From positions 84,624 to 148,623 of the forward strand of contig NZ_JAEMGS010000011.1 in assembly GCF_017309075.1 (NCBI RefSeq): a DNA stretch of 64,000 nucleotides. Reading direction: 5' to 3'. Source of the stretch: Motiliproteus sp. SC1-56. GTDB taxonomy: Bacteria > Pseudomonadota > Gammaproteobacteria > Pseudomonadales > Balneatricaceae. Made by a program: the position numbers and the translations under genes. Every line of letters starts with the position of its first letter. Within the stretch, counting starts at the first letter, position 1. The notes beneath the pieces were generated by a model. That model made no database searches. It was not told the origin of the DNA and was given only the letters and a program-made list of their open reading frames with translations. Positions 9,738 through 20,287 of this stretch are shown piece by piece.

Positions 9738-10853
9738 CTAGGCCGAACCGCGCTGCAAAATCTGGAGCATACGACGTAGCGGCTCAGCAGCCCCCCAGAG
9801 CAACTGATCCCCTACCGAGAACGCGTTCAGATATTCGCCCCCCATGTTCAGCTTGCGAATCCGTCCGACTGGCACGCTCATGGTACCGGTAACCGCAGCG
9901 GGAGTGAGCTCCTTCATGGTCACTTCACGATCGTTAGGAATCACCTTCACCCAGTCATTGTGCTGGGCCATCAGGGCCTCAATCTCATTCAGCGGCAAAT
10001 CACGCTTAAGCTTGATGGTAAAGGCTTGGCTGTGACAACGCATGGAGCCGATGCGCACACAGGTACCATCCACCGGCACCGGGTTATCCTGGCGACCCAG
10101 GATCTTGTTGGTCTCAGCCTGGGCCTTCCACTCCTCCCGGCTCTGACCGTTTTCCAGCTGAGTGTCGATCCAGGGAATCAGGCTGCCGGCAAGGGGAACG
10201 CCAAAATGATCCGTACTCAGGCCGTCACCCCGAATGGTCTCGGCCACCTGGCGGTCGATGTCCAGAATAGCGGCCGCCGGGTTATCCAGGGCACCAGCCA
10301 CGGCGCCGTGGATCTGCCCCATCTGGCGCACCAGCTCACGCATGTGCTGAGCCCCGCCCCCGGAGGCGGCCTGGTAGGTCATGGAGGTGATCCACTCCAC
10401 CAGCCCCGCCTTGAAAAGCCCGCCCAGGGCCATCAACTGCAGACTTACCGTGCAGTTGCCGCCGACAAAAGTCTTGATGCCTTTGTCCAGACCCTGCGCG
10501 ATGACATCGCCATTGACCGGATCCAGCACGATAATACTGTCATCCTCCATGCGCAGAGAGGAGGCGGCATCGATCCAGTAACCGTCCCAGCCCGCCTTGC
10601 GCAGTGCCGGGTAAACCGACTTGGTATAGTCGCCACCCTGACAGGAGATGATGACATCCATGGGGGCCAGCTCGTCGATGCTGGTTGCGTCTTTTAACGC
10701 CGAAATCTCTTTACCAATATCAGGCCCGGCCTGACCTACCTGGGACGTGGTAAAAAACACGGGATCAATGGAGTCAAAATCCCGCTCCTCGAGCATACGC
10801 TGCATCAGTACGGAGCCAACCATACCTCGCCAGCCGACAAAACCTACACGCAT
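9738..10853 (-). CDS. asd: Aspartate-semialdehyde dehydrogenase
   Basis: Asd reduces beta-aspartyl phosphate to aspartate semialdehyde with NADPH, the branch point to lysine/diaminopimelate, threonine and methionine. The 371-residue protein begins with the nucleotide-binding motif [16 protein letters not shown]. The acyl-enzyme cysteine is Cys134 in [15 protein letters not shown], one residue from the E. coli position (135). [13 protein letters not shown] and the C-terminal [13 protein letters not shown] are typical of the gammaproteobacterial Asd type. It is downstream of leuB on the same strand. AGGAC precedes the ATG. Confidence 0.98.
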   Translation of the reverse strand: MRVGFVGWRGMVGSVLMQRMLEERDFDSIDPVFFTTSQVGQAGPDIGKEISALKDATSIDELAPMDVIISCQGGDYTKSVYPALRKAGWDGYWIDAASSLRMEDDSIIVLDPVNGDVIAQGLDKGIKTFVGGNCTVSLQLMALGGLFKAGLVEWITSMTYQAASGGGAQHMRELVRQMGQIHGAVAGALDNPAAAILDIDRQVAETIRGDGLSTDHFGVPLAGSLIPWIDTQLENGQSREEWKAQAETNKILGRQDNPVPVDGTCVRIGSMRCHSQAFTIKLKRDLPLNEIEALMAQHNDWVKVIPNDREVTMKELTPAAVTGTMSVPVGRIRKLNMGGEYLNAFSVGDQLLWGAAEPLRRMLQILQRGSA

Positions 10854-10883
10854 CTTGGAGTCCTATTTTGAAAAAAACACGAA

Positions 10884-10898
10884 ATGCCGAAACGGCAT
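10884..10898 (-). terminator. Possible weak terminator/attenuator between leuB and asd
   Basis: On the minus strand ATGCCG-TTT-CGGCAT forms a 6-bp stem followed by TTCGTG and a run of seven Ts. It lies in the 110-bp leuB-asd gap, just before the asd ribosome-binding site. The stem is short and the T-run is offset, so partial termination or attenuation is as likely as a full stop. Confidence 0.4.
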
Positions 10899-10963
10899 CA
10901 GCTTTTTAGGATTACGTAAATTGGCGCCGCCCGCAACCGGAGGGCGCCAGCGAATCAGCCCTT

Positions 10964-12040
10964 TTATTCCAGGGCCGCGGCCACCGCATCCCCCATTTCG
11001 GAGGTTGAAACCCGCCGAGTATTGGCACTCTGAATATCTGCCGTGCGCAAGCCCTGGTCGAGAACCCGGCTTACCGCCACCTCGATCCGTTGGGCCGCGG
11101 CCTCCTCGCCCAGGGAGTAACGCAGCATCATCGCCGCAGAGAGAATCGTTGCCAGCGGGTTGGCCACACCCTGGCCTGCGATATCCGGCGCCGACCCGTG
11201 ACAAGGCTCATACATCCCCTTGCCCTGCTCGTCGAGGGACGCCGAGGGCAGCATACCGATGGAACCGGTCAGCATCGCCGCCGCATCGGAGAGAATATCG
11301 CCGAACATGTTGCCGGTGACGATGACGTCAAACTGCTTGGGATCGCGGACCAGCTGCATGGCAGCATTGTCCACGTACATGTGGCTGAGCTCCACGTCGG
11401 GATACTCCTTGGCGACCTCTTCCACCACCTCCCGCCAGAGGACGGTCACCTCCAGCACATTGGCTTTGTCCACGGAACAGACCTTCTTGTTCCGCTTACG
11501 GGCCGACTCGAACGCAACCCGGGCAATCCGGCGAATTTCAGACTCGGCGTAGACATAGGTGTTGTACCCCTGGCGCTCACCGTTCTCCAGCGTCCGCACC
11601 CCCCGGGGCTGCCCGAAGTAAATGCCGCCGGTCAGCTCACGCACAATCAAGATATCGAGGCCCGCGACCACCTCCGGCTTCAGCGTCGAGGCCGCCGCGA
11701 GCTGCGGGTAGAGAATGGCAGGACGCAGGTTGCCAAACAGATCCAGCTGGGAGCGAATGCCCAGCAACCCCTTCTCGGGCCGAATCGCTGGATCCAGCGC
11801 ATCCCACTTGGGCCCGCCCACGGCACCCAGTAGAATGGCGTCCGCCGCTTTAGCCTGCGCCAGGGTTTCCTCCGGCAGCGGCACCCCGGTGGCATCCACC
11901 GCCGCACCGCCCAGCAACCCCTGCTCCATCTCGATCGCGAGCCCGGTGAGGCTTTTCAGCCGTTCGAGCACTTTGCAGGCCTCGGTAACGATCTCAGGGC
12001 CGATACCGTCGCCGGGCAGTACCAGAATTCGCTTGCTCAT
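10964..12040 (-). CDS. leuB: 3-isopropylmalate dehydrogenase
   Basis: LeuB oxidatively decarboxylates 3-isopropylmalate to 2-oxoisocaproate with NAD+. The 358-residue sequence opens with [15 protein letters not shown]. It has the substrate-binding [14 protein letters not shown] loop, the [14 protein letters not shown] lysine region, the metal-binding [24 protein letters not shown] stretch (shown only in part: aspartates in GDILSD), and the adenine-binding [14 protein letters not shown]. It is the last gene of leuC-leuD-leuB, 39 bp after leuD. Confidence 0.98.
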   Translation of the reverse strand: MSKRILVLPGDGIGPEIVTEACKVLERLKSLTGLAIEMEQGLLGGAAVDATGVPLPEETLAQAKAADAILLGAVGGPKWDALDPAIRPEKGLLGIRSQLDLFGNLRPAILYPQLAAASTLKPEVVAGLDILIVRELTGGIYFGQPRGVRTLENGERQGYNTYVYAESEIRRIARVAFESARKRNKKVCSVDKANVLEVTVLWREVVEEVAKEYPDVELSHMYVDNAAMQLVRDPKQFDVIVTGNMFGDILSDAAAMLTGSIGMLPSASLDEQGKGMYEPCHGSAPDIAGQGVANPLATILSAAMMLRYSLGEEAAAQRIEVAVSRVLDQGLRTADIQSANTRRVSTSEMGDAVAAALE

Positions 12041-12079
12041 GATTGATTTGTCCTTACCTGTGCTGATATTTACGGGAGT

Positions 12080-12724
12080 TTAACGAGAGCCGAACAGCCA
12101 GGGCGCCTGCTCGCGCCTTCTGGCTTCGTAGGCGCGAATCTCTTCGCCGTGCTGCAAGGTCAGACCAATGTCATCGAGCCCGTTGAGCAGGCAGTGCTTG
12201 CGAAAATCGTCGATCTCGAACCCAAGTGCTGCGCCGTCAGGCTTGATGACCTGCTGACGCTCAAGGTCGACCTCAAGCTCGTAGCCGTCTTGCGCCCCTA
12301 CCTCTGCAAAGAGCACGTCAACATCGCTCTCTTTTAAAACAATCGGTAACAGGCCGTTCTTGAAGCAGTTGTTAAAAAATATCTCAGCGAAGCTGGGAGC
12401 GATGATCGCCCGGATTCCAAAGTCGTCCAGCGCCCAGGGGGCATGCTCACGGCTCGAACCGCAACCAAAATTCTTGCGCGCCAGCAGAATCGAGGTGTTC
12501 TGGTAACGCGGCTGATTGAGGACGAAGTCCGGGTTCTTAGGCCGGCCGCTGCAGTCCTGATCGGGCTTACCTTCGTCCAGGTAGCGCAACTCATCAAACA
12601 GGTTGGGGCCGAATCCCGAACGCTTGATCGACTTCAAAAACTGCTTGGGAATGATCATGTCGGTATCCACGTTGGCGCGGTCAAGCGGCGCCACGACACC
12701 CCGGTGCTGACTAAAGGATTTCAT
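12080..12724 (-). CDS. leuD: 3-isopropylmalate dehydratase small subunit
   Basis: LeuD is the swivelling small subunit that pairs with LeuC to isomerise 2- to 3-isopropylmalate. The 214-residue protein shows [15 protein letters not shown] near the N-terminus and the conserved [18 protein letters not shown] segment around residues 70-87, then [21 protein letters not shown]. It begins 10 bp after the leuC stop with AGGAG upstream, so it is translated from the same message. Confidence 0.98.
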   Translation of the reverse strand: MKSFSQHRGVVAPLDRANVDTDMIIPKQFLKSIKRSGFGPNLFDELRYLDEGKPDQDCSGRPKNPDFVLNQPRYQNTSILLARKNFGCGSSREHAPWALDDFGIRAIIAPSFAEIFFNNCFKNGLLPIVLKESDVDVLFAEVGAQDGYELEVDLERQQVIKPDGAALGFEIDDFRKHCLLNGLDDIGLTLQHGEEIRAYEARRREQAPWLFGSR

Positions 12725-12734
12725 GCTTTGACTC

Positions 12735-14165
12735 CTAGCCCTGGTTCAACATTTCGCGCACATCGACAAAGTGACCGGCGATGGCTGCCGCTGCCGCCAT
12801 CGCCGGGCTGACCAAATGGGTGCGGCCACCAAAACCCTGGCGCCCTTCAAAATTGCGATTGGAGGTGGAGGCACAATGCTCCCCCTGCCCCAGCTTGTCG
12901 GCATTCATCGCCAGGCACATGGAACAGCCCGGTTCGCGCCATTCCAGACCGGCCTCGGTGAAGATTCGGTCCAGCCCTTCGGCCTCGGCCTGTGCCTTAA
13001 CCAGCCCGGAGCCCGGCACCACCAGCGCCTGTTTGAGCGAAGCCGCCACTTTGCGCCCTTTGACCACGGCGGCCGCCTCTCGCAAGTCCTCAATGCGGGC
13101 ATTGGTGCAGGAGCCGATAAAAACCCGGTCCAGCTTGATATCCGTGATTGGCTGATTGGCCTCCAGCCCCATGTAGGCCAGCGCCCGCTCAACCCCCTGG
13201 CGCCGGGTCGCGTCTACCTCCTGCGCGGGGTCAGGCACCCGCGCATCCACGGGAAGTACCATCTCAGGCGATGTGCCCCAGGTCACCTGGGGCTTGATGG
13301 TTGCGGCATCGAGCACCACCACCTCATCGAACCGCGCGTCAACGTCACTGTGCAGGTCTGCCCAGGCCTCCACGGCACGGGCCCAGCTCTCCCCGGCGGG
13401 GGCAAAAGGCCGTCCCTTGACGTAGTCGATGGTGGTCTGGTCAACCGCCACCATGCCGGCACGAGCGCCGGCCTCGATCGCCATGTTGCAGACGGTCATG
13501 CGCCCCTCCATGGAGAGACTCCGGATTGCGCTACCGCCGAATTCGATGGCGTAGCCAGTACCGCCGGCGGTGCCGATTTCTCCGATAATCGCCAGCACCA
13601 CGTCCTTGGCGCTCACTCCGGGACCCAGCTCGCCGTCGACCCGCACCAACATGTTCTTCATCTTCTTGGCGATCAGGCACTGAGTGGCGAGCACATGCTC
13701 GACCTCGGAGGTACCGATCCCGTGTGCCAAGGCGCCAAAGGCCCCGTGGGTGGAGGTATGGGAGTCGCCACAGACCACAGTCATTCCGGGCAAGGTGGCG
13801 CCCTGCTCTGGCCCCACCACGTGCACGATCCCCTGGCGCTGGTCCTTCATCTTAAACTCGAGAATGCCGAACTCGTCGCAGTTCTCGTCCAGGGTCGCCA
13901 CCTGGATTTTGGAAACCGGATCCTCGATCCCCTCGACCCCGATGGCCCGCTCCTTGGCTGTGGTAGGGACGTTATGGTCCGGGGTGGCAAGATTGGCATC
14001 CAGGCGCCAGGGCTGGCGCCCCGCCAGGCGCAAACCCTCAAATGCCTGCGGAGAGGTCACTTCGTGCAAAAGCTGGCGATCGATGTAGATCAGGGCGCTG
14101 CCGTCCTCCTGCTCTCGCACCAGGTGGGCGTCCCAGAGTTTGTCATAGAGCGTTTTGCCGGCCAT
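12735..14165 (-). CDS. leuC: 3-isopropylmalate dehydratase large subunit
   Basis: LeuC carries the [4Fe-4S] cluster of isopropylmalate isomerase in leucine synthesis. Over 476 residues it shows the aconitase-family motifs [34 protein letters not shown] (first cluster cysteine) and [11 protein letters not shown] (the remaining pair), ending with [10 protein letters not shown]. It is the first gene of the leuC-leuD-leuB operon. An AGGAG precedes the ATG and a LysR gene diverges from it across 115 bp. Confidence 0.98.
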   Translation of the reverse strand: MAGKTLYDKLWDAHLVREQEDGSALIYIDRQLLHEVTSPQAFEGLRLAGRQPWRLDANLATPDHNVPTTAKERAIGVEGIEDPVSKIQVATLDENCDEFGILEFKMKDQRQGIVHVVGPEQGATLPGMTVVCGDSHTSTHGAFGALAHGIGTSEVEHVLATQCLIAKKMKNMLVRVDGELGPGVSAKDVVLAIIGEIGTAGGTGYAIEFGGSAIRSLSMEGRMTVCNMAIEAGARAGMVAVDQTTIDYVKGRPFAPAGESWARAVEAWADLHSDVDARFDEVVVLDAATIKPQVTWGTSPEMVLPVDARVPDPAQEVDATRRQGVERALAYMGLEANQPITDIKLDRVFIGSCTNARIEDLREAAAVVKGRKVAASLKQALVVPGSGLVKAQAEAEGLDRIFTEAGLEWREPGCSMCLAMNADKLGQGEHCASTSNRNFEGRQGFGGRTHLVSPAMAAAAAIAGHFVDVREMLNQG

Positions 14166-14227
14166 TCGTGCATCTCCTAACTCGCCGATGGATGAATTGG
14201 TTTGACCGCATCCTATTGAGCGCGTTT

Positions 14228-14246
14228 AAATAACACAAATTTATTT
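14228..14246. promoter_or_regulatory. Candidate LysR-type operator between leuC and lysR
   Basis: The inverted repeat AAATAA-N7-TTATTT contains the T-N11-A spacing typical of LysR-type operators and lies in the AT-rich middle of the 115-bp divergent gap. The position suits both autorepression of the LysR gene and control of leuCDB. It is a pattern match only; other AT-rich palindromes could arise by chance here. Confidence 0.45.
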
Positions 14247-14280
14247 TTTTTATGTTTTGCATTCCAAAAAGGAATTCGAA

Positions 14281-15168
14281 ATGGACGCCCAAAGCCTCAA
14301 CGCCTTCGTCTGCGTCGCCACCACGGGGTCTTTTTCCACCGCCGGCGAGCGCCTGTTTCTGACCCAACCCGCCGTCAGCAAGCGGATCGCCAACCTTGAG
14401 GCGCTGCTGGGCCAGCGCCTGTTCGACCGCATCGGCCGCCAAGTCAGTCTGACCGAGGCCGGCGCCCAACTGCTGCCCCGGGCCCGGTCAATTTTGCAGG
14501 AGATCGACGATACCCGGCGCCAGCTGTCCAACCTCAGCGGCACCGTGGGCGGACGCCTGTCCCTGGCCACCAGCCACCATATCAGCCTCCACCGCCTGCC
14601 CCGGGTGCTCAAGCGCTTCTCCCGGGAATACCCCGAGGTGGAACTGGATCTGGAATTTGCCGAGTCCGAGGTCGCCTACGACCGCGTGTTGCAAGGCCAG
14701 CTTGAGCTGGCCGTGATCACCCTTTCGCCGGACCCGCATCCACAGATCGCCTCCACCCCGATCTGGACCGACCGGTTACGCTACAGCGTCGCCCAGGACC
14801 ACCCGCTGACCCAGCGCTCCCAGGTCCGCCTGCAGGATTTGACCGACTACAACGCGATACTCCCGGGGCGGGCCACATTCACCCGACAGATCGTTGAACA
14901 GAGCTTTCGGGCCCAGAACCTGGATCTGCGGGTGGTCATGTCCACCAACTACCTGGACACCATCCGCATGATGGTCAGCATCGGCCTGGGTTGGAGCCTG
15001 CTGCCAGAGACCCTGATCGACGCCTCCCTTAAGGTCCTCCCCGCCTCCCCCGAGGACATCATCCGCCCTCTGGGCCTGATCGTTCACAAGGAACGCACCC
15101 TTTCCAACGCCGCCCGGGCCTTTATTCAACTGCTTGAATCGGCAGGCGACTCGGAAAACAAATTTTGA
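14281..15168 (+). CDS. LysR family transcriptional regulator, divergent from leuCDB
   Basis: This is a DNA-binding regulator of 295 residues when started at ATG 14281 (AAGGA 8 bases upstream). A longer TTG-initiated frame from 14257 is less likely. The N-terminal winged helix is clear: LNAFVCVATTGSFSTAGERL, then LTQPAVSKRIANLEALLG. The C-terminal LysR substrate domain follows (from about residue 90). Divergence from leuC suggests it controls leucine synthesis, as LysR regulators beside leuCDB do in pseudomonads. The ligand is not evident from sequence. Confidence 0.93.
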   Translation: MDAQSLNAFVCVATTGSFSTAGERLFLTQPAVSKRIANLEALLGQRLFDRIGRQVSLTEAGAQLLPRARSILQEIDDTRRQLSNLSGTVGGRLSLATSHHISLHRLPRVLKRFSREYPEVELDLEFAESEVAYDRVLQGQLELAVITLSPDPHPQIASTPIWTDRLRYSVAQDHPLTQRSQVRLQDLTDYNAILPGRATFTRQIVEQSFRAQNLDLRVVMSTNYLDTIRMMVSIGLGWSLLPETLIDASLKVLPASPEDIIRPLGLIVHKERTLSNAARAFIQLLESAGDSENKF

Positions 15169-15226
15169 GTTCCCGGGCACGACCGGTACCATTGGCACTG
15201 CCCATATTCGGGCCGGGAGGAGAACG

Positions 15227-16168
15227 GTGACGCAGAATTCACAGCAGACATTGCACGACTGGCTAGAGGCGCAACACGCCTTCTGGCAGAGTCTGCTGGG
15301 GGATGAAAACGCTGCTCCCGAGGACTGGGAGACACTGTTCGAAGCCTGCCGGCGGCAGGCACAGGCTGCCACTGCCCCCCTCGATGCCAAACTGATGGAA
15401 TCGATGGCGAAACAGGTGCAGGGGTTCTGCCGGTGCGGCGAACGCCTATTGCGAGCGCTGAAAACACCGGATGACATCCCCGAGTTAGAGGACGCGCTGG
15501 AAGCATTCTGCGAGCAGCTACTGCACCAAGCGGATCTGGACACCGCTCGCCACTGGGAGCCCTCGCCCCAGATCGAGGCGTTTATTGAGCGCCTAACCCA
15601 GACCCTGGGCAGCGGCTTTCCTCTGGATCTGCCCGGCCATCCGCCGATGCCACCGTGGCGCGAACGCACCCGCGAAGCGCAAAAACTTTACCGGCGTTAC
15701 CGCGACGCCCTGCAGGAATACCTGGAGTGCCTGCGCCGGGTAAACCGCCAGACCCGCACCCGCATGTTCGAGACGCTACGCACCGATCCGCCGGAAAGCC
15801 TGCTCGGGCTGCACCGGCTCTGGATCGACTGTTACGAGCACTGCTACCACCAACAGCTGCAGAGCGAGCATTACCAAACATGCTTTGGACGCCTGGCCAA
15901 CGCCGCGCTGGCCCTGCAACAGCTGGCCCGCCGTTACTGGGAGCCGGAATACCGGCTAATGGGACTGGTTTCCCAACAGGACTATAGCGACCTCCTCAGC
16001 GCCCATCATCAGCTACGCAAACAGCTGCGCCAGAGCGAACAACAGCTCGCCCAGCTTCGCGCCTCTCAAGAATCCCAGCAGCAAACCCTGCAGCGGGTCG
16101 AGCAGCGCCTGAAATCACTCCAGAAGCAGGTACACGCGACGGCCCCTGAAGCCCCCGAAGGCCGATGA
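15227..16168 (+). CDS. phaE: Class III polyhydroxyalkanoate synthase subunit PhaE
   Basis: PhaE is the non-catalytic partner that activates the class III PHA synthase PhaC on the surface of storage granules. I start it at GTG 15227, preceded by GGGAGGAG, giving 313 residues; an open frame extends upstream into the lysR end but has no comparable signal. The protein is Gln/Leu/Arg-rich and helical, with a tryptophan-containing N-terminus (LHDWLEAQHAFWQSLLG) and a C-terminal coiled coil (about 255-300, LRKQLRQSEQQLAQLRASQE). The sequence is only loosely conserved in this family. The call leans on the stop/start overlap with a class III phaC, a hallmark gene pair. Confidence 0.85.
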   Translation: MTQNSQQTLHDWLEAQHAFWQSLLGDENAAPEDWETLFEACRRQAQAATAPLDAKLMESMAKQVQGFCRCGERLLRALKTPDDIPELEDALEAFCEQLLHQADLDTARHWEPSPQIEAFIERLTQTLGSGFPLDLPGHPPMPPWRERTREAQKLYRRYRDALQEYLECLRRVNRQTRTRMFETLRTDPPESLLGLHRLWIDCYEHCYHQQLQSEHYQTCFGRLANAALALQQLARRYWEPEYRLMGLVSQQDYSDLLSAHHQLRKQLRQSEQQLAQLRASQESQQQTLQRVEQRLKSLQKQVHATAPEAPEGR

Positions 16169-17229
16169 AGCGTTTTAACCTGGACCCCGCCGCACTGACC
16201 GCCGAAATGGTCGCCCTAAACCGGACCCTTCTGAAAGGAATGACCACCCTTCAGGGGCTCGGACCGATTGAGGTCGGCAGCACCCCCCGCACCCAGATTT
16301 ACGCCGAGGACAAGCTCCGGCTGTTTCACTATCCCGCACGCAGCGGCACGCCAAGCCACGCACCGCTATTGATCGTCTATGCGCTGGTCAACCGCCCCTA
16401 CATCCTTGACCTGCAGCCGGATCGGTCGCTGATCCGAGGCCTCACTGAGCATGGCATTCCCGTCTATCTGATCGATTGGGGCTACCCCGACCAGACCGAC
16501 CGCCACCTCGACCTGGACGACTACCTGAACAACTATCTCGACCACTGCGTGGACCAGACCCTGAGTCACGCCGGCAAAGATACCTTAAACCTGCTCGGTG
16601 TCTGCCAGGGCGGTACCTTCAGCCTCTGTTACAGCGCCCTCAACCCAAACAAGGTCCGCAATCTGGTTACCCTGGTGACACCGGTTGACTTTCGCACGGA
16701 CGACAACCTGCTGGGCCAACTGACCCGGGAACTGGACCTTTCACTTGCGCTGGACACCTACGGCAACGTGCCGGGCTTTCTGCTGGCACAGTTCTACAAC
16801 AGTCTGATGCCGGCACGCCTGGGGATACAGAAGAAACTTGAAATGCCGATGCAGCTGGCGGATCAGGAGAAGGCAGGAAACTTCCTGCGAATGGAGCAAT
16901 GGATACAGGACAGTCCGGATCTGGCGGGGGAAGCCTGCCGCGAATTTGTGGAGCAGTTTTACCGGCGAAACGCACTGATCACCGGCGGTCTAAAAATCGG
17001 TAACCGCGCCGTCGACCCCGCCGCTTTCAAAGGACCGGTACTCAACCTTTATGCCGCCCGGGACCACCTGGTCCCACCTTCGGCTTCCATCGCACTGGAG
17101 GCGATCACCGGAAGCCGCGATTACAGCGCCCACGAACTCCCCGGCGGCCATATCGGCGTGTTCGCGGGCCGGCAGGCCCAGGCGCGCCTGCCGGCGCTAA
17201 TCGGACGTTGGCTAAAGGCGCGCCAATAG
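16165..17229 (+). CDS. phaC: Class III polyhydroxyalkanoate synthase subunit PhaC
   Basis: This is the catalytic subunit polymerising (R)-3-hydroxyacyl-CoA (typically 3-hydroxybutyryl-CoA) into PHA. At 354 residues it has class III size. The lipase-like box is LLGVCQGGTF with nucleophile Cys147. The partners are Asp300 (AARDHLVPP) and His329 (LPGGHIGVF), each within two residues of the well-studied purple sulfur bacterial enzyme (149/302/331). ATG overlaps the phaE stop by four bases. The gene ends 2 bp from the convergent phaR. Confidence 0.96.
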   Translation: MKRFNLDPAALTAEMVALNRTLLKGMTTLQGLGPIEVGSTPRTQIYAEDKLRLFHYPARSGTPSHAPLLIVYALVNRPYILDLQPDRSLIRGLTEHGIPVYLIDWGYPDQTDRHLDLDDYLNNYLDHCVDQTLSHAGKDTLNLLGVCQGGTFSLCYSALNPNKVRNLVTLVTPVDFRTDDNLLGQLTRELDLSLALDTYGNVPGFLLAQFYNSLMPARLGIQKKLEMPMQLADQEKAGNFLRMEQWIQDSPDLAGEACREFVEQFYRRNALITGGLKIGNRAVDPAAFKGPVLNLYAARDHLVPPSASIALEAITGSRDYSAHELPGGHIGVFAGRQAQARLPALIGRWLKARQ

Positions 17230-17231
17230 CC

Positions 17232-17750
17232 TTACTTGCCGCTGCTCTCGTCCGGTGCCTGCTTGTCTTCACCGGCCGCAGCAGCCTTTGGCGTTTCAGC
17301 CTCCGACTCCGGCTTGGCTGATTTCGGCTCTTCGCCCGGGGTGAACATATTCCACATCGCCATGTTCTGGTCGGCGATCTTGTTCATCATATTGAGCGGA
17401 TTGGCCGCATCGATCATCGACTCCATCTGCTCGCGAATACGGTCCTGCTGGGAAAGAAACGCACCGATGCTCTGCTCCAGATATTGGCGCATCATTCCCT
17501 GCATGCTGTCCCCGTAAAAACGGATCAACTGCTGCAGTACCTGGTTGGTCAGCATGCCCGCGCTTTCCCCTTCCTGCTCGCTGATGATCTGAAGCAGAAT
17601 GTTGCGGGTCAGGTCTTTACCGGTTTTGGAGTCCTGAACCTGAAACTGCACGTTTTCCAGGACCAGCTCTTTCACATCCTCAAGGGTGATATAACAGCTT
17701 CGAGAGGTGTCGTAGAGGCGGCGGTTGGTGTACTTTCTTAAAATTCGCAA
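17232..17750 (-). CDS. phaR: Polyhydroxyalkanoate synthesis regulator PhaR
   Basis: PhaR binds DNA and PHA granules and represses phasin and PHA genes until polymer forms. The N-terminal DNA-binding domain is plain: RILRKYTNRRLYDTSRSCYI (residues 2-21), followed by the accumulation-regulator domain (TRNILLQIISEQEGES, LTNQVLQQLIRFYGDSMQGM). The C-terminal third is Ala/Glu/Pro-rich and probably disordered. Start is TTG (complement of 17748-17750) with GAGGAAGAG just upstream, so the unusual codon is well supported. Length is 172 residues. It converges on phaC. Confidence 0.95.
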   Translation of the reverse strand: MRILRKYTNRRLYDTSRSCYITLEDVKELVLENVQFQVQDSKTGKDLTRNILLQIISEQEGESAGMLTNQVLQQLIRFYGDSMQGMMRQYLEQSIGAFLSQQDRIREQMESMIDAANPLNMMNKIADQNMAMWNMFTPGEEPKSAKPESEAETPKAAAAGEDKQAPDESSGK

Positions 17751-17988
17751 GTTAACTCTTCCTCATCCTGGCAGACCTAAACGGGGCAGCCCTGCTGGTC
17801 TTATTATTAGCGCCTTTCGCTTGTAATTTCCTGCTCAACAGTTTCGCGGGGACAAATAACAACAAGCGATGCAAGTCACGCGATGCTTTTAAAAGCTTAT
17901 TGCTGGCAATCCTACAATAGATTCTTTGATAAGGATATTTTGTCGTTTTATTTGAATGCGCCAAGCGTGTAACAAGCCCATCGCACGC

Positions 17989-19140
17989 TCACATGGACGC
18001 CAGTTTCAACCAACGCCAGGCCACCACCCACCCCATGAGGCTCACGACCGCTGCAAACCAGAAAATGGCCTCTCCATCGAAACCACTCCAGATCACACCA
18101 CTCAAATAGGCCCCCAAGGCTCCGCCGATTCCAAAACCGACGCTGCTGTACAGGGCCTGCCCCTGGCCTTGAGTCGAGGCGGGGAAAAAATGATGAACCA
18201 GAGCGATGGCAGCGGCATGAAGACAGCCAAACGTCACCGCATGGAGCACCTGGGCGATCAACACCAACGGCAACACGTCCGGATAGCCCGCGGTCAACCA
18301 CCACCGCAGCACGCAGGTCAGCAGACTGGCGAGAACCAGCCGACGAAGCCCGACAAAGGCGATCAGGCGGTGCATCACCAGAAAGACCCCCACTTCGGCC
18401 ACCACCCCCAGCGCCCAGAGCAGACCAATCGCCACCTTGCCATAGCCCTGCTCTGCCATGTAGATGGAGTAGAAGCTGTAATAAGGGCCGTGCCCGAGCT
18501 GGATCAACAGGCAGACGCCCAGAAAGGCCAGCACCTCCGGCCGGCGCAGAGTTGCTGACAGCGCTCCGTGGTGCCGAGAGACAACGTTTTCAGTCGTTGC
18601 CGGAACCCACAAGGTCGAAAGGGCCAGCAGCAGCATCAGCCCCCAGAGAATCGGCACCAAATAACCGATCTCCACGTAATCAAACAGGGCACCGAGGAGA
18701 ACGACGGCAAGGATAAAACCCACCGAGCCCCAGACCCTGACCCGGCTGTAGCGGTGCTTATGCTCACCGAGCGCACGCAGGGTCACCACTTCAAACTGAG
18801 GGAGAATGCCGTTCCAGAAGAAGCTGAAACCGAACATCAGCCAGAGCAGCTGTCCAAATCCTTTCGCCTCGAACGCAAAGCTGAAAACAGCCAGGGTGGC
18901 AAAAGCCCCCAGGCGGATGACCAGCACCCGGCGGCCACTGCGATCGGCCAGCCAGCCCCAGAGGTTGGGGGCGATGATGCGGGTAGCCATTAACATTGCC
19001 ATCAAGGCGCCGATGGCGACTTCATCAAACCCCAGAGACTGCAGATACAACCCCCAGAAGGGAACAATCCCTCCCAGGAGCGCAAAATATGCCAGATAGA
19101 ACGAGGAGAGCCGCCAGTAGCTGCTCCCGGGGCACTCCAT
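17989..19140 (-). CDS. MFS transporter (MFS_1-like / HcaT-type)
   Basis: This is a 383-residue integral membrane protein with about 12 hydrophobic segments. Two features suggest the family of nucleoside/3-phenylpropionate-type permeases: the first helix (LAYFALLGGIVPFWGLYLQS) and the loop WLADRSGRRVLVIRLGA, the MFS signature between helices 2 and 3. A second half-repeat begins near residue 200. The substrate cannot be told from sequence. It starts 8 bp after aroC (GAGGG ribosome-binding site) and is probably cotranscribed with it, an arrangement also seen in related bacteria. Confidence 0.88.
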   Translation of the reverse strand: MECPGSSYWRLSSFYLAYFALLGGIVPFWGLYLQSLGFDEVAIGALMAMLMATRIIAPNLWGWLADRSGRRVLVIRLGAFATLAVFSFAFEAKGFGQLLWLMFGFSFFWNGILPQFEVVTLRALGEHKHRYSRVRVWGSVGFILAVVLLGALFDYVEIGYLVPILWGLMLLLALSTLWVPATTENVVSRHHGALSATLRRPEVLAFLGVCLLIQLGHGPYYSFYSIYMAEQGYGKVAIGLLWALGVVAEVGVFLVMHRLIAFVGLRRLVLASLLTCVLRWWLTAGYPDVLPLVLIAQVLHAVTFGCLHAAAIALVHHFFPASTQGQGQALYSSVGFGIGGALGAYLSGVIWSGFDGEAIFWFAAVVSLMGWVVAWRWLKLASM

Positions 19141-19148
19141 GACAGCCC

Positions 19149-20252
19149 TCAGCGGTCGGGAGCGTGGGCGGGGATCCGCGGCACCCGACTGCTGACATCG
19201 GCATTCTGCCCACGGTGGCGCAACAGGTGATCCACCAGCACCAGCGCCATCATCGCCTCCGCAATGGGGGTGGCACGGATTCCGACACAGGGATCGTGAC
19301 GCCCCTTGGTGACCACCTCGATCGGCTCGCCGGCCTTATTGACGCTGCGCCCGGGCAGGCGCAGGCTGGAGGTGGGCTTGAGCGCGATATGAGCGACAAC
19401 ATCCTGGCCGCTGCTGATCCCCCCCAGCACGCCGCCGGCGTGATTGGAGAGGAAGCCCTCTGGAGTGATTTCATCGCGATGCTCGGTGCCTTTCTGTTCG
19501 ACCACCGCAAAGCCGTCGCCGATCTCCACCCCTTTCACCGCGTTGATGCTCATCAGGGCGTGGGCCAGGTCCGCATCCAGGCGATCGAAGATGGGCTCAC
19601 CCAGCCCCACCGGTACGCCGCTGGCCACCACGCTGATGCGGGCACCAATGGAGTCTCCCTCTTTGCGCAGGGCGTCCATGTAAGATTCCATCGCCTCAAC
19701 CTTGTCCGGGTCAGGGCAGAAAAACGGGTTCTTATGCACCTCCTCCCAGACCAGCTGCTCGGCCCGGATCGGCCCCAGCTGCGAAAGGTAACCCCGCACT
19801 TCTATCCCGAGGGTCCGCAGATATTTCTTGGCCACAGCACCGGCTGCGACCCGCATCGCGGTTTCCCGGGCCGATGAGCGTCCTCCGCCCCGGTAATCCC
19901 GAAGACCGTACTTCTGCTCGTAGCTATAGTCGGCGTGACCCGGCCGGAAGCTTTCCTTGATATCGGAGTAGTCCTTGGAGCGCTGATCGGTATTTTCGAT
20001 GATCAGACCGATCGGGGTGCCGGTAGTGAGCCCCTCAAACACACCGGAAAGTATCTTTACCTGGTCGGGCTCACGACGCTGGGTGGTGTGTCGCGAGGTG
20101 CCCGGCTTACGCCGGTCAAGATCCGCCTGCAAATCGTCTTCGGTAAGCGGAACCCCGGGAGGGCAGCCATCAACGATGCAGCCCAGGGCGGGCCCATGGC
20201 TTTCACCGAAGGTGGTGACGGTAAACAGCTTTCCGATTGTGTTTCCTGACAT
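19149..20252 (-). CDS. aroC: Chorismate synthase
   Basis: AroC eliminates phosphate from EPSP to form chorismate, needing reduced FMN. The 367-residue protein carries all signatures: [21 protein letters not shown] (N-terminal motif, His in ESHG), [17 protein letters not shown], and [20 protein letters not shown] with the FMN-binding arginines, then [24 protein letters not shown] lies 6 bases before the ATG. It precedes the MFS gene, and prmB lies upstream on the same strand. Confidence 0.98.
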   Translation of the reverse strand: MSGNTIGKLFTVTTFGESHGPALGCIVDGCPPGVPLTEDDLQADLDRRKPGTSRHTTQRREPDQVKILSGVFEGLTTGTPIGLIIENTDQRSKDYSDIKESFRPGHADYSYEQKYGLRDYRGGGRSSARETAMRVAAGAVAKKYLRTLGIEVRGYLSQLGPIRAEQLVWEEVHKNPFFCPDPDKVEAMESYMDALRKEGDSIGARISVVASGVPVGLGEPIFDRLDADLAHALMSINAVKGVEIGDGFAVVEQKGTEHRDEITPEGFLSNHAGGVLGGISSGQDVVAHIALKPTSSLRLPGRSVNKAGEPIEVVTKGRHDPCVGIRATPIAEAMMALVLVDHLLRHRGQNADVSSRVPRIPAHAPDR

Positions 20253-20287
20253 GCTCGACTCCGCTCACCGGCCTCCGAAGGCCGGGT

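Noticed and set aside
17752..17964. 70-codon frame upstream of phaR
   Set aside because: It has no ribosome-binding site and a basic low-information sequence; the region is better read as the phaR leader and promoter.
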